Source: Streptomyces sp. NBS 14/10 (lineage in GTDB: Bacteria > Actinomycetota > Actinomycetes > Streptomycetales > Streptomycetaceae). From it: a stretch of DNA of 54,716 nucleotides. The DNA lies in assembly GCF_002224125.1 (NCBI RefSeq), contig NZ_NCSM01000014.1, forward strand, positions 1-54,716. Direction: 5' to 3'. Made by a program: the position numbers and the translations under genes. Below, piece by piece: positions 46,127-54,716 of this stretch (positions within the stretch are counted from its first letter, which is position 1; every line of letters starts with the position of its first letter). The notes beneath the pieces were generated by a model. That model made no database searches and was not told the origin of the DNA. It was given only the letters and a program-made list of their open reading frames with translations.

Positions 46127-47065
46127 GTGAATACCGCAGGCCCTCCACACCGCGTCATCGCCGTCGTCGGCCCCACCGCGGCCGGAAAGTCCGACCTGGG
46201 CGTCGCCATCGCCCACCACCTCGACGGCGAGGTGGTCAACGCGGACTCCATGCAGCTCTACCGCGGCATGGACATCGGCACCGCCAAGCTGACCGAGAAG
46301 GAGCGGCAAGGGGTGCCGCACCGACTGCTGGACATCTGGGACGTCACCGAGACGGCCAGCGTCGCCGAGTACCAGCGGCTGGCGCGTGCCGAGATCGACC
46401 GGCTGCTCGCGGAGGGCCGCACCCCTGTCCTGGTCGGCGGCTCGGGGCTGTACATCCGGGGGGCGATCGACGCCCTCGAGTTCCCCGGTACGGACCCGGT
46501 CGTCCGGGCCCGGCTTGAGGCCGAGCTGGCGGAGCTCGGCTCGGGGCTGCTGCACGCCCGGCTCGCCGCCGCCGACCCGGAAGCGGCCCGCGCGATCCTG
46601 CCCAGCAACGGCCGGCGGGTGGTCCGGGCGCTCGAGGTCATCGAGATCACCGGCCGCCCCTTCACCGCCAATCTGCCGGGCCATGAGGCCGTCTACGACA
46701 CCCTGCAGATCGGCGTCGACGTCGAGCGGCCCGAGCTGGACGAGCGCATCGCCCGGCGCGTGGACCGCATGTGGGAGGCCGGGCTCGTGGACGAGGTACG
46801 GCGGCTGGAGGGCATCGGGCTGCGCGCCGGGCGCACCGCCTCCCGCGCGCTCGGCTATCAGCAGGTGCTCTCCGCGCTGGCCGGGGAGTACGGCGAGGAG
46901 CAGGCGCGCGCCGAGACCGTGCGGGCCACCAAACGGTTCGCGCGCCGCCAGGACTCCTGGTTCCGCCGCGACCCGCGCGTCCACTGGCTCAGCGGCGCGG
47001 CCGCCCGCCGCGAAGCGCTTCTGCCGGACGCGCTGGCGTTGGTCGACCGGGCGGTCACAGCCTGA
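46127..47065 (+). CDS. miaA: tRNA dimethylallyltransferase MiaA
   Basis: The 312-residue enzyme adds the dimethylallyl group to A37 of tRNAs, the substrate later used by MiaB. It has the P-loop GPTAAGKSDLG, DSMQLYRGMDIGTAK, PHRLLDIWDVTE, the LVGGSGLYIRG segment and the C-terminal TKRFARRQDSWFRRD. GTG 46127 begins the conserved N-terminus; an open frame of 40 codons upstream is not conserved and lies antisense to the divergent small gene. Confidence 0.95.
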   Translation: MNTAGPPHRVIAVVGPTAAGKSDLGVAIAHHLDGEVVNADSMQLYRGMDIGTAKLTEKERQGVPHRLLDIWDVTETASVAEYQRLARAEIDRLLAEGRTPVLVGGSGLYIRGAIDALEFPGTDPVVRARLEAELAELGSGLLHARLAAADPEAARAILPSNGRRVVRALEVIEITGRPFTANLPGHEAVYDTLQIGVDVERPELDERIARRVDRMWEAGLVDEVRRLEGIGLRAGRTASRALGYQQVLSALAGEYGEEQARAETVRATKRFARRQDSWFRRDPRVHWLSGAAARREALLPDALALVDRAVTA

Positions 47066-47172
47066 TCACGTGATGGCATCGGGACGCTCCGTGTGCCATA
47101 CCGGCCCCCACGGGCATGCCATCATCGAGCTCCGATCGTGGTGTTGTTCAGGAGTTGGGAGGGCGGGTGGCG

Positions 47173-47679
47173 ATGGAGGCCGGCCCTCGCGACGTATCGC
47201 GCCAGTCGCCCCACAGCGATCCGGGACCGCTCACCTCTGACGGTCCGGACCTCACCTCCGACGGTCCGGACGACGACGTGGTCCCCGGCGAGCCCGGAGC
47301 CCCGGCCCTCGACGACGGCGCCGAGGGCCTGCCCGCCGCCGGCGAGTCCTTCAGCGAGCTTCGCCCGCCGCGTCGGCTGCGGATCTGGCAGATCGCGCCG
47401 ATCGTGGGCCTCGCCATCCTGGGCTCCCTGATGTTCGCCTTCCCGCTCGCCTTCGAATTCGGCGACGGCGGGGCGGTGGTCGCCATGCTCGGCCTGCTGC
47501 TCAGCTGCTGCGCCGCCGGGTGGGGGCTGATGGCCGCCCGCCGCGTGGGCTACACCTGGCCGGGGCTGCCGCCCCGGGGCTCCGGGCGCCGCCCCGACTG
47601 GCGGTTCGTCGTGCTGTACGTGGTGATCGTGGCCCTGCTGGCCGCCCTCACCTTCTGGCGCGTGGCCCGCCTCCGCTGA
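47173..47679 (+). CDS. Hypothetical membrane protein with acidic N-terminus
   Basis: The 168-residue product has a disordered acidic N-terminal half containing a tandem LTSDGPD repeat (21-base units at 47230 and 47251), then three hydrophobic helices (IWQIAPIVGLAILGSLMFAF; VVAMLGLLLSCCAAGWGLMA; FVVLYVVIVALLAALTFW). ATG 47173 is nine bases after GGGAGGG; GTG 47167 is only three bases from it. It lies between miaA and dapF on the same strand. I know no function. Confidence 0.75.
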   Translation: MEAGPRDVSRQSPHSDPGPLTSDGPDLTSDGPDDDVVPGEPGAPALDDGAEGLPAAGESFSELRPPRRLRIWQIAPIVGLAILGSLMFAFPLAFEFGDGGAVVAMLGLLLSCCAAGWGLMAARRVGYTWPGLPPRGSGRRPDWRFVVLYVVIVALLAALTFWRVARLR

Positions 47680-47756
47680 CCTCTGCGTACAGCGACCCCT
47701 GCCGGTGGCGGAGCCCGGTCCGGGCGGTTGTCCTGGGCGCCCCGTACGATCGAGGG

Positions 47757-48671
47757 ATGAGCGACGCGCCCCGCCTGGCCTTTCTCAAGGGCCATGGCAC
47801 CGAGAACGACTTCGTCATCGTCCCCGACCCGGACGGGCGGCTCGAGCTGTCCCCGGCCGCCGTCGCCCGGATCTGCGACCGTCGGGCCGGCGTCGGCGGT
47901 GACGGGTTGATCCGCGTCGTACGGTCCTCGGCGCACCCCGAGGCGCGGGGCATGGCCGACGAGGCCGAGTGGTTCATGGACTACCGCAACAGCGACGGCA
48001 GCGTCGCCGAGATGTGCGGCAACGGCGTCCGCGTCTTCGCCCGCTATCTGGAGCGGGCGGGGCTCGTCGAGGCAGGCGATCTCGCGGTCGCCACCCGGGC
48101 CGGAGTGCGCCGCATCCACATCGCCAAGGACGACCTCGGCGGCGCGGACGCCCCCGGTGGGGCGATCACCGTTCAGATGGGCAAGGCCGCACTGCCCGAG
48201 CCCGGCCCCGAGGGCGCGGTCACGGTCGCCGTCGGCGAGCACAGCTGGCCCGCCCGCCACGTCGACATGGGCAACCCGCACGCGGTCGCGTTCGTCGACG
48301 ACCTCGACCAGGCGGGGCGCCTGTTCGACGCTCCCGCCGTCACCCCTGGTTCGGCGTATCCGCACGGCACCAACGTCGAGTTCGTGGTCGACCGAGGCCC
48401 GCGCCATGTGGCGATGCGGGTGCATGAGCGCGGCTCGGGCGAGACCCGTTCCTGCGGCACCGGCGCCTGCGCGGTGATGGTGGCCACGGCCCGGCGGGAC
48501 GGCGCCGACCCCGTTGCCGACGGCCACCCCGTCACGTATACCGTGGATGTCCCCGGCGGCCGTCTGGTGATCAGTGAGCTTCCGGACGGAACGGTCGAGA
48601 TGACCGGCCCGGCCGTGATCGTCGCCGAGGGCGAGCTCGACCCCGCATGGCTGGACACGGCCCTCGCCTGA
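47757..48671 (+). CDS. dapF: Diaminopimelate epimerase DapF
   Basis: The 304-residue enzyme converts LL- to meso-diaminopimelate in the lysine and cell-wall pathway. Both catalytic cysteines are present: Cys87 in EMCGNGVR and Cys233 in SCGTGACA. Substrate-binding GTENDFVIV, MDYRNSDGS, MGNPHAVAF and HERGSGETRSC are in place. Streptomyces walls use LL-DAP, so here the enzyme mainly serves lysine synthesis. ATG 47757 has CGAGGG next to it. Confidence 0.96.
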   Translation: MSDAPRLAFLKGHGTENDFVIVPDPDGRLELSPAAVARICDRRAGVGGDGLIRVVRSSAHPEARGMADEAEWFMDYRNSDGSVAEMCGNGVRVFARYLERAGLVEAGDLAVATRAGVRRIHIAKDDLGGADAPGGAITVQMGKAALPEPGPEGAVTVAVGEHSWPARHVDMGNPHAVAFVDDLDQAGRLFDAPAVTPGSAYPHGTNVEFVVDRGPRHVAMRVHERGSGETRSCGTGACAVMVATARRDGADPVADGHPVTYTVDVPGGRLVISELPDGTVEMTGPAVIVAEGELDPAWLDTALA

Positions 48672-48807
48672 CAGTTCACCCCAATGGGTGATCCATTTCA
48701 CTCTGGGCGAGAGCCGGTCGGCCGTGCGTGATGGGCTCGGTAGCATCAAGCACCGGCCCAGGGGGAGTGCCCACGCCGGTTGACGCTCGACGCCGCCGGA
48801 GGTGCCC

Positions 48808-50982
48808 ATGAGCGCAGAGGCCACCGACCATGCTGTTCTCGGCCGCAGGCGCGGCCTCCCGCGCATCGACCTGCGTAATCTCCGCAGGTTCAGCAGGGCC
48901 GCCCTGTTGGGTTCGCCTGCCCGCGGCCGCCTGCCGGACGCGATCGAGCATGTGGCCAAGGTGCACCGGGCCCACCACCCCGGTGCCGATCTCGACGTAC
49001 TGCGCAAGGCGTATGTGCTCGCCGAGTCCTCGCACCGCGGCCAGATGCGCAAGAGCGGTGAGCCGTACATCACCCATCCGCTCGCCGTCACCCTCATCCT
49101 CGCCGAACTGGGCGCCGAGACCACGACCTTGACGGCGTCACTCCTCCACGACACGGTCGAGGACACGGACGTGACGCTGGATCAGGTGGGCGAGCAGTTC
49201 GGCGAAGAGGTCCGCTATCTCGTCGACGGCGTCACCAAGTTGGAGAAGGTCGACTACGGCGCGGCGGCCGAGCCGGAGACCTTTCGCAAGATGCTGGTCG
49301 CCACCGGCAACGACGTGCGCGTGATGTCCATCAAGCTCGCCGACCGCCTGCACAACATGCGCACCCTGGGCGTGATGCGCCCCGAGAAACAGGCCCGCAT
49401 CGCGAAGGTCACCCGCGATGTGCTGATTCCGCTCGCCGAGCGGCTGGGTGTGCAGGCCCTCAAGACCGAGCTGGAGGACCTGGTCTTCGCCATCCTCCAC
49501 CCCGCGGAGTACGCCCGCACCCGCGAGCTCCTGCTGGAGCACGCGGGCCGCCCGGACCCGCTCGCCCGCGCCGCCGAGGACGTGCGCGGCGTGTTGCACG
49601 AGGCGGGCATCGCCGCCGAAGTCCTCGTCCGGCCGCGGCACTTCGTATCCGTCCACCGGGTCGGCGTCAAGCGCGGCGAGCTGACCGGCTCCGACCTCGG
49701 TCGGCTGCTCGTCCTCGTCTCGGAGGACGCCGACTGTTACGCGGTCCTCGGCGAGCTGCACACCTGCTTCACCCCGGTCATCTCGGAGTTCAAGGACTTC
49801 ATCGCCGTCCCCAAGTTCAACCTGTACCAGTCGCTGCACACGGCCGTGGCCGGGCGCGACGGCGAGGTCGCCGAAGTCCTCATCCGTACCCACCAGATGC
49901 ACCTGGTCGCCGAGGCCGGAGTGATCGCCCTCGGCAATCCGTACGCGACCAACGCGCCGAACGCGCCGGTGGAGGCCGCCGACGCCGTCGACGGTGAGCG
50001 CGCCGACCCCACCCGCCCCGGCTGGCTGTCGCGGCTGTTGGCCTGGCAGAGCGCCGCCCCCGACCCCGACACCTTCTGGTCCTCGCTGCGCGCCGAGCTC
50101 GCCCAGGACCGGGAGATCACCGTCTTCCGGGCCGACGGCGGCACGCTCGGCCTGCCCGCGGGCGCGAGCTGCGTGGACGCCGCGTACGCCCAGTACGGCG
50201 AGGCCGCCCACGACTGCATCGGGGCCAGGGTCAACGGCCGTATCGCGACGCTGAGCACGGTGCTGCGCGACGGCGACATGCTCCAGCTGCTCATGGCGCG
50301 CGACACCCGGGACGCCGCCTCCTCAGGGCCCTCGCCCGAATGGCTCGACCACGCCCGTACGCCCGCCGCGCGCATCGCCATCAGCCGCTGGCTGGCCGCC
50401 AATCCGGAGCGCCAGCAGCCCCCGTCGGACCCCGCCCCGGACCCGGCCCCCGCCGAGTACCAGGCCGGAGCCGGTGCGCCCGGCGGGGCCGAGGCCCGGG
50501 CGGCGGTCGCCCCGGGCGTGGCCGCGGACCTGCCCGGCGCGGCCGTACGGCTGGCGGGCTGCTGCACCCCCGTGCCCCCGGACGCCGTCATCGGCTTCGC
50601 GGTGCGCGGCAGGACCGTCACCGTCCACCGCGAGCAGTGCCCCGCGGTGTCCCGTATGACGGCGACCGGGCGCGGCACGGTCGGGGTGCGCTGGCTGGAC
50701 GAGGAGGGGGGCGACGGGGGCGACTACCGCGTGACCCTCCTGGCCGAGGCGTTCAGCAGACCGCACTTGCTGGCCGACCTCACCGAGGCCATCGCCGCCG
50801 AAGGGGTGGCCGTGGTCTCGGCCGCTGTCGAGCCGCCCCGCGAGCAGCGCGTCCGCCATACGTACACGCTCCAGCTGCCCGACCCCGGCCGACTGCCGAC
50901 GCTGATGCGCGCCATGCGCGATGTGCCCGGCGTCTACGACGTGACGCGGGCGGGCCGCAGCATGGCGGCGGCCCGGTCCTGA
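48808..50982 (+). CDS. rshA: RelA/SpoT homologue with intact hydrolase and altered synthetase domain
   Basis: The 724-residue product has the (p)ppGpp hydrolase domain with all HD motifs (PYITHPLAV, LLHDTVEDTD, KLADRLHNMRTLG), a synthetase domain, TGS (EITVFRADGGTLGLPAGASC), the zinc-finger/RIS region (LAGCCTPVPPDAVIGF) and a C-terminal ACT domain. The synthetase keeps FKDFIAVPK, YQSLHT and the catalytic Glu of EVLIRT, but GRPKH..SIY is replaced by VRPRHFVSVH and the RFDD loop is lost. It is probably mainly a hydrolase. Genome position matches S. coelicolor rshA, the second rel homologue. ATG 48808 has GGAGG five bases upstream. Confidence 0.9.
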   Translation: MSAEATDHAVLGRRRGLPRIDLRNLRRFSRAALLGSPARGRLPDAIEHVAKVHRAHHPGADLDVLRKAYVLAESSHRGQMRKSGEPYITHPLAVTLILAELGAETTTLTASLLHDTVEDTDVTLDQVGEQFGEEVRYLVDGVTKLEKVDYGAAAEPETFRKMLVATGNDVRVMSIKLADRLHNMRTLGVMRPEKQARIAKVTRDVLIPLAERLGVQALKTELEDLVFAILHPAEYARTRELLLEHAGRPDPLARAAEDVRGVLHEAGIAAEVLVRPRHFVSVHRVGVKRGELTGSDLGRLLVLVSEDADCYAVLGELHTCFTPVISEFKDFIAVPKFNLYQSLHTAVAGRDGEVAEVLIRTHQMHLVAEAGVIALGNPYATNAPNAPVEAADAVDGERADPTRPGWLSRLLAWQSAAPDPDTFWSSLRAELAQDREITVFRADGGTLGLPAGASCVDAAYAQYGEAAHDCIGARVNGRIATLSTVLRDGDMLQLLMARDTRDAASSGPSPEWLDHARTPAARIAISRWLAANPERQQPPSDPAPDPAPAEYQAGAGAPGGAEARAAVAPGVAADLPGAAVRLAGCCTPVPPDAVIGFAVRGRTVTVHREQCPAVSRMTATGRGTVGVRWLDEEGGDGGDYRVTLLAEAFSRPHLLADLTEAIAAEGVAVVSAAVEPPREQRVRHTYTLQLPDPGRLPTLMRAMRDVPGVYDVTRAGRSMAAARS

Positions 50983-51123
50983 ACCCGGTCGGTGCCTCTG
51001 GGCCTCTTCGGTCCCTTCGCCCTTTGGCGCCGAACCGGGGCCAAACCCCCCGCCGAACCCCATTCGGGTGGACTTGGGCCGTGCCGTCGGCCGCTTCTGC
51101 CCGGGCGTTGATAGCCGTAGGTC

Positions 51124-52701
51124 ATGCTGTCTTCCCCGAGGGGCCGCCCCTCGTCAGCCCGGCGCGCGCGGCGGCGCAGGACCGCCGCCGCGGCCGCCGC
51201 GATCACCGCCGCCCTCGTCGTGGTCTGCCCGTCCTCCGCCGCGGGGCGGGTGTCCGCGGCGGAGCCGCCGCCCCCGGTTCCCCGGGGCATCGGCGACCGG
51301 CTCTTCCCGTATCTCGGCAACCCCGGCTACGACGTCACGGCCTATGACATCGCCTTCCGCTACCACGGCAACGACCGGGCGCTGGATGCCGTCACCACCC
51401 TCGACGCCCGCGCCACCGCCCCGCTGCGCACCTTCAACCTCGACTTCACGCACGGCTCCGTGCGCTCGGTGCGGGTCGACGGCAGGCCCGCCCAGTTCAC
51501 CGGCGCGGGGGAGGACCTGGTCATCACCCCTGCCCGGCCCGTCCGCAGCGGCGCCTCCTTCCAGGTCACCCTTGCGCACACCAGCGACCCGAGCGGCAAC
51601 AGCGGCGGCTGGATCCGCACCCACGATGGGCTCGCGATGGCCAACCAGGCCGACGCCGCCCACCGCGTCTTCCCCTGCAACGACCACCCCTCCGACAAGG
51701 CGCGCTTCACCTTCGGCGTCACCGCCCCCAAGCACCTCACGGTCGTCGCGAACGGGAAGTCCCTGGGGCGCAGCCGCGAGGGGGACAACGTCACCTGGCG
51801 ATACCGCCTCGCCCACCCCATGGCCACCGAACTGGCGCAGATCTCCATCGGCCGTTCGGCCGTGCTGCACCGCACCGGCCCCGGTGGGCTGCCGGTGCGC
51901 GATGTCGTGCCCGCGGCGGACAGCACGCGCCTGGCCAAGTGGCCGGCGCGCACACCGGGACAGCTGGAGTGGATGGAGAAGAAGGTCGGCCCGTACCCCT
52001 TCGAGACGTACGGCGTGCTGATCGCCAAGGCCACGACAGGCTTCGAGCTGGAGACCCAGACGCTCTCCCTCTTCGAGAGAGGGCTGTTCACCACCTCGGG
52101 ACTGCCGTCGTGGTACATCGAGTCGATCATGGTGCATGAGCTGGCGCACCAGTGGTTCGGCGACAGCGTCAGCCCGCGCCGCTGGTCCGACCTGTGGCTC
52201 AACGAGGGCCATGCCACCTGGTACGAGGCGCTTTACGGGGACGAGCGCGGGAAGATGCCGCTCGACAAGCGGATGCGTCTCGCCTACGGGCAGTCCGACG
52301 CCTGGCGCGCGGCCGGGGGCCCGCCCGCCGCGCCGCTGCCGTCCGACCCCGACCACCAGATCGGCATCTTCCGCCCGATCGTCTACGACGGCAGCGCCCT
52401 GGTCCTGTACGCGCTGCGGCAGCGGATCGGGCGGGCGGCGTTCGAGCGGCTGGAGCGGCGGTGGGTGCACAAGTACCGCGACGGCGTGGCCTCGACCGCC
52501 GACTTCGTCCGGCTGGCGTCGGAGGTGGCGGGCCGCGATCTGACCGGTTTCCTGTGGCCGTGGCTGTACGGGAGGACGACGCCGCAGATGCCGGGGCACC
52601 CCGAGTGGAGGCCCGACGTCAGATCCTCGGGGAGGGCCATGGCGAAGGCCGACGGAAAGGCGGACCGCCGGGCGTACGAATCCGCCGGGAAACCCGGGTG
52701 A
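51124..52701 (+). CDS. Secreted M1-family metallopeptidase
   Basis: The 525-residue product has a signal peptide (Arg-rich, then AAAAAAITAALVVVC, cleavage near residue 46) and the M1 zinc site HELAHQWFG at 338-346 with the third ligand E361 in LNEGHATW, exactly 18 residues on. The exopeptidase GxMEN motif is FELETQ here, as in many secreted actinobacterial M1 proteins. It would trim extracellular peptides. Start ATG 51124 has a poor ribosome binding site. The gene ends 117 bases before the hflX start. Confidence 0.9.
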   Translation: MLSSPRGRPSSARRARRRRTAAAAAAITAALVVVCPSSAAGRVSAAEPPPPVPRGIGDRLFPYLGNPGYDVTAYDIAFRYHGNDRALDAVTTLDARATAPLRTFNLDFTHGSVRSVRVDGRPAQFTGAGEDLVITPARPVRSGASFQVTLAHTSDPSGNSGGWIRTHDGLAMANQADAAHRVFPCNDHPSDKARFTFGVTAPKHLTVVANGKSLGRSREGDNVTWRYRLAHPMATELAQISIGRSAVLHRTGPGGLPVRDVVPAADSTRLAKWPARTPGQLEWMEKKVGPYPFETYGVLIAKATTGFELETQTLSLFERGLFTTSGLPSWYIESIMVHELAHQWFGDSVSPRRWSDLWLNEGHATWYEALYGDERGKMPLDKRMRLAYGQSDAWRAAGGPPAAPLPSDPDHQIGIFRPIVYDGSALVLYALRQRIGRAAFERLERRWVHKYRDGVASTADFVRLASEVAGRDLTGFLWPWLYGRTTPQMPGHPEWRPDVRSSGRAMAKADGKADRRAYESAGKPG

Positions 52702-52818
52702 CGGCCCGGCCGCCGCGTGCGACCATCAACAGGTCGGCGCCGCGGCCGGCGGCCGGGAATCCTCCGGGTCCGCCACGCGTTGTCGACGGTGACAGTACTC
52801 AACGACGTAAGGATCGAT

Positions 52819-54327
52819 TTGACCCACTCCTCTTCCCTTCCGCAGGACCGGCAGCGCATCGCCTTCGCCGAGAGCCTTCGGGCCGACGCCCTGATGGAAG
52901 AGGACGTCGCCTGGAGTCACGAGATCGACCAGCAGCGTGACGGCGATCAGTACGACCGCTCCGAGCGAGCCGCGCTACGGCGCGTCGTGGGCCTGTCCAC
53001 CGAGCTGGAGGACGTCACCGAGGTCGAGTACCGGCAGCTGCGCCTGGAGCGCGTGGTGCTGGTCGGCGTCTGGACCTCCGGCACCGTGCAGGACGCGGAG
53101 AACTCGCTGTCGGAGCTGGCCGCGCTCGCCGAGACCGCTGGCGCCCTCGTGCTCGACGGGGTCATCCAGCGGCGCGACAAGCCGGATCCGGCCACGTACA
53201 TCGGCTCCGGCAAGGCCCAGGAGCTGCGCGACGTCGTGATCGAGTCCGGTGCCGACACCGTCGTATGCGACGGTGAGCTGAGCCCCGGCCAGCTGATCCA
53301 CCTGGAGGATGTCGTCAAGGTCAAGGTGGTGGACCGCACCGCCCTGATCCTCGACATCTTCGCCCAGCACGCCAAGTCCCGCGAGGGCAAGGCGCAGGTC
53401 TCCCTGGCCCAGATGCAGTACATGCTGCCGAGGCTGCGCGGCTGGGGTCAGTCGCTGTCCCGGCAGATGGGTGGCGGTGGCTCCGGAGCGGCGGGCGGCG
53501 GCGGTATGGCCACCCGTGGTCCCGGTGAGACCAAGATCGAGACCGACCGGCGCCGCATCCGCGAGAAGATGGCGAAGATGCGCCGGGAGATCGCGGAGAT
53601 GAAGACCGGCCGCGATATCAAGCGGCAGGAGCGCAAGCGCCACAAGGTGCCCTCGGTCGCCATCGCCGGATACACCAACGCGGGGAAGTCCTCGCTGCTC
53701 AACCGGCTGACCGGCGCGGGCGTCCTGGTGGAGAACGCGCTGTTCGCCACCCTGGACCCGACCGTGCGCCGGGCGGAGACGCCCAGCGGGCGGCTGTACA
53801 CCCTGGCGGACACCGTCGGCTTTGTGCGGCATCTGCCGCACCATCTGGTCGAGGCGTTCCGCTCCACCATGGAGGAGGTCGGCGACGCCGATCTGATCGT
53901 CCATGTGGTGGACGGCTCGCATCCGATGCCGGAGGAGCAGCTGGCCGCCGTGCGCGAGGTGATCCGCGATGTGGGCGCGGTCGATGTGCCCGAGATCGTG
54001 GTGATCAACAAGGGGGATATGGCGGACCCGCTGGTGCTGCAGCGGCTGCTGCGCGTCGAGAAGCGCGCCCTCGTGGTGTCGGCCCGTACGGGGCAGGGCA
54101 TCGACGAGCTGCTCGGACTGATCGACAACGAGCTGCCGCGGCCTCAGGTCGAGATCGAGGCGCTGGTGCCGTACACCCAGGGCAAGCTGGTCGCGCGCAC
54201 GCATGCCGAGGGCGAGGTGATCTCCGAGGAGCACACCCCGGAGGGCACGCTGCTCAAGGCACGGGTGCACGAGGAACTGGCCGCAGAGCTGCGGCGGTAC
54301 GTGCCCGCCGGCTCCGCGCAGGGCTGA
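52819..54327 (+). CDS. hflX: GTPase HflX
   Basis: The 502-residue GTPase splits stalled ribosomes. It has the HflX N-terminal domain (VVLVGVWTSG, GAGALVLDG-like segment, PATYIGSGKAQELRD, VVCDGELSPGQ), a coiled-coil linker with a Gly-rich run (RQMGGGGSGAAGGGGMATR), the P-loop GYTNAGKSSLLN, G3 DTVGFVRHLPHHLVEAF and G4 NKGD. The start is TTG 52819, five to six bases after AAGGA and at the conserved N-terminus. GTG 52788 and an earlier start lack ribosome binding sites. A strong terminator follows. Confidence 0.93.
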   Translation: MTHSSSLPQDRQRIAFAESLRADALMEEDVAWSHEIDQQRDGDQYDRSERAALRRVVGLSTELEDVTEVEYRQLRLERVVLVGVWTSGTVQDAENSLSELAALAETAGALVLDGVIQRRDKPDPATYIGSGKAQELRDVVIESGADTVVCDGELSPGQLIHLEDVVKVKVVDRTALILDIFAQHAKSREGKAQVSLAQMQYMLPRLRGWGQSLSRQMGGGGSGAAGGGGMATRGPGETKIETDRRRIREKMAKMRREIAEMKTGRDIKRQERKRHKVPSVAIAGYTNAGKSSLLNRLTGAGVLVENALFATLDPTVRRAETPSGRLYTLADTVGFVRHLPHHLVEAFRSTMEEVGDADLIVHVVDGSHPMPEEQLAAVREVIRDVGAVDVPEIVVINKGDMADPLVLQRLLRVEKRALVVSARTGQGIDELLGLIDNELPRPQVEIEALVPYTQGKLVARTHAEGEVISEEHTPEGTLLKARVHEELAAELRRYVPAGSAQG

Positions 54328-54341
54328 TCCACACCCCTTCC

Positions 54342-54387
54342 ACGGCGAAGGCCCGCCCCCGGGACACCGGGGGCGGGCCTTCGCCGT
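54342..54387. terminator. Very strong bidirectional terminator
   Basis: A 21-base perfect stem (54342-54362 with 54367-54387) has a four-base loop. It lies 14 bases after the hflX stop and 13 bases beyond the convergent protease gene stop, so it ends both. Confidence 0.95.
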
Positions 54388-54400
54388 CTGGTCTGTATCT

Positions 54401-54716
54401 CTACTGGTTGGCGAACTTCTTGCTGACCGCGTTGTAGAGGGCCTTCGCCTCAGGGCCGAGGTGCGGACCCGCCAGCCAGGTGGCGGTGGTCGGGCCGATC
54501 GAGGTGTTCGACACCAGCGCCGGCTTGCCGTCCGAGCCGGTCGCGACCCAGCCGCCGCCGGACGAACCCGCGGTCATCGTGCAACCGATGCGGTACATCG
54601 TCGGCTGCTTGGCGTCGAGCGAGAGCCTGCCCGGCTTGTCCGAGCACTGGTTCATCTTCTGGCCGTCGAACGGCGGCGCGGCCGGGTAGCCCGTGGCCGT
54701 GATCTTGCTGATGGAC
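54401..54716 (-). CDS. Trypsin-like serine protease, C-terminal fragment
   Basis: The gene enters from the right edge, so only the last 105 codons are present. The catalytic Ser region IGCTMTAGSSGGGW is clear, followed by GKPALVSNTSIGP and a helical end. TMYRIGCTM with the cysteine before the Ser loop suggests the disulfide typical of chymotrypsin-like streptomycete proteases. It reads through a methionine that is not a start (54655). The signal peptide, His and Asp are outside the window. Confidence 0.8.
   Translation of the reverse strand, partial: SISKITATGYPAAPPFDGQKMNQCSDKPGRLSLDAKQPTMYRIGCTMTAGSSGGGWVATGSDGKPALVSNTSIGPTTATWLAGPHLGPEAKALYNAVSKKFANQ

Overview
The window is a high-GC actinobacterial chromosome segment, almost certainly from a Streptomyces. 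The evidence is strong G/C third-position bias, many GTG and TTG starts, and a gene order I know from S. coelicolor around recA: osaC/osaA/osaB, ftsK, rimO, pgsA, cinA, clgR, a dps, nei/lhr, recA-recX, a glutamate ABC transporter, miaB, miaA, dapF, an rsh gene and hflX. The order ftsK-pgsA-clgR-recA-recX-miaB-miaA-dapF-hflX is also the mycobacterial one, so this is a conserved core block with lineage-specific insertions. I see no prophage, insertion sequence, CRISPR array or biosynthetic cluster.

Layout. 1-1016: a terminator, a reduced DegT/StrS-type protein and tRNA-Thr(GGT). 1047-10416: the osmotic-stress signalling island, with the anti-sigma/PP2C protein OsaC on the minus strand, divergent from the giant poly-HAMP hybrid kinase OsaA and the response regulator OsaB. 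10611-17828: cell envelope and RNA housekeeping (FtsK, a RodZ-like protein, RimO, PgsA, CinA, ClgR). 18026-28595: a Dps, a small collagen-like ORF, an SDR, the DNA-repair pair Nei2/Lhr, an AraC regulator next to AzlCD, and an alpha/alpha-toroid protein. 28675-32035: DUF3046, an AI-2E-type permease, recA-recX. 32168-35240: cysteine dioxygenase and rhodanese, preceded by a candidate Cys-rich leader peptide, then an FAD monooxygenase. 35415-42366: glutamate uptake operon gluABCD, divergent from the GluR-GluK two-component system, then a TAXI-type binding protein. 42484-54327: miaB, small conserved genes, miaA, dapF, rsh, a secreted M1 peptidase and hflX. The window ends in the 3' part of a trypsin-like protease gene.

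How parts may work together. OsaA/B/C form a stress-signalling module. RecA carries a LexA-like box inside its promoter. The cysteine dioxygenase/rhodanese pair looks controlled by translation of a Cys-rich leader. GluRK is placed to control gluABCD.

No gap between genes exceeds about 275 bases. The most unusual window-wide observation is that several genes are followed by short decaying tandem repeats whose unit includes the gene's own last codons and stop codon (SDR, azlD and the toroid gene, rhodanese, gluA, the TAXI gene, miaB, the LigB-like gene). All functions are inferred by reading; no database search was run.
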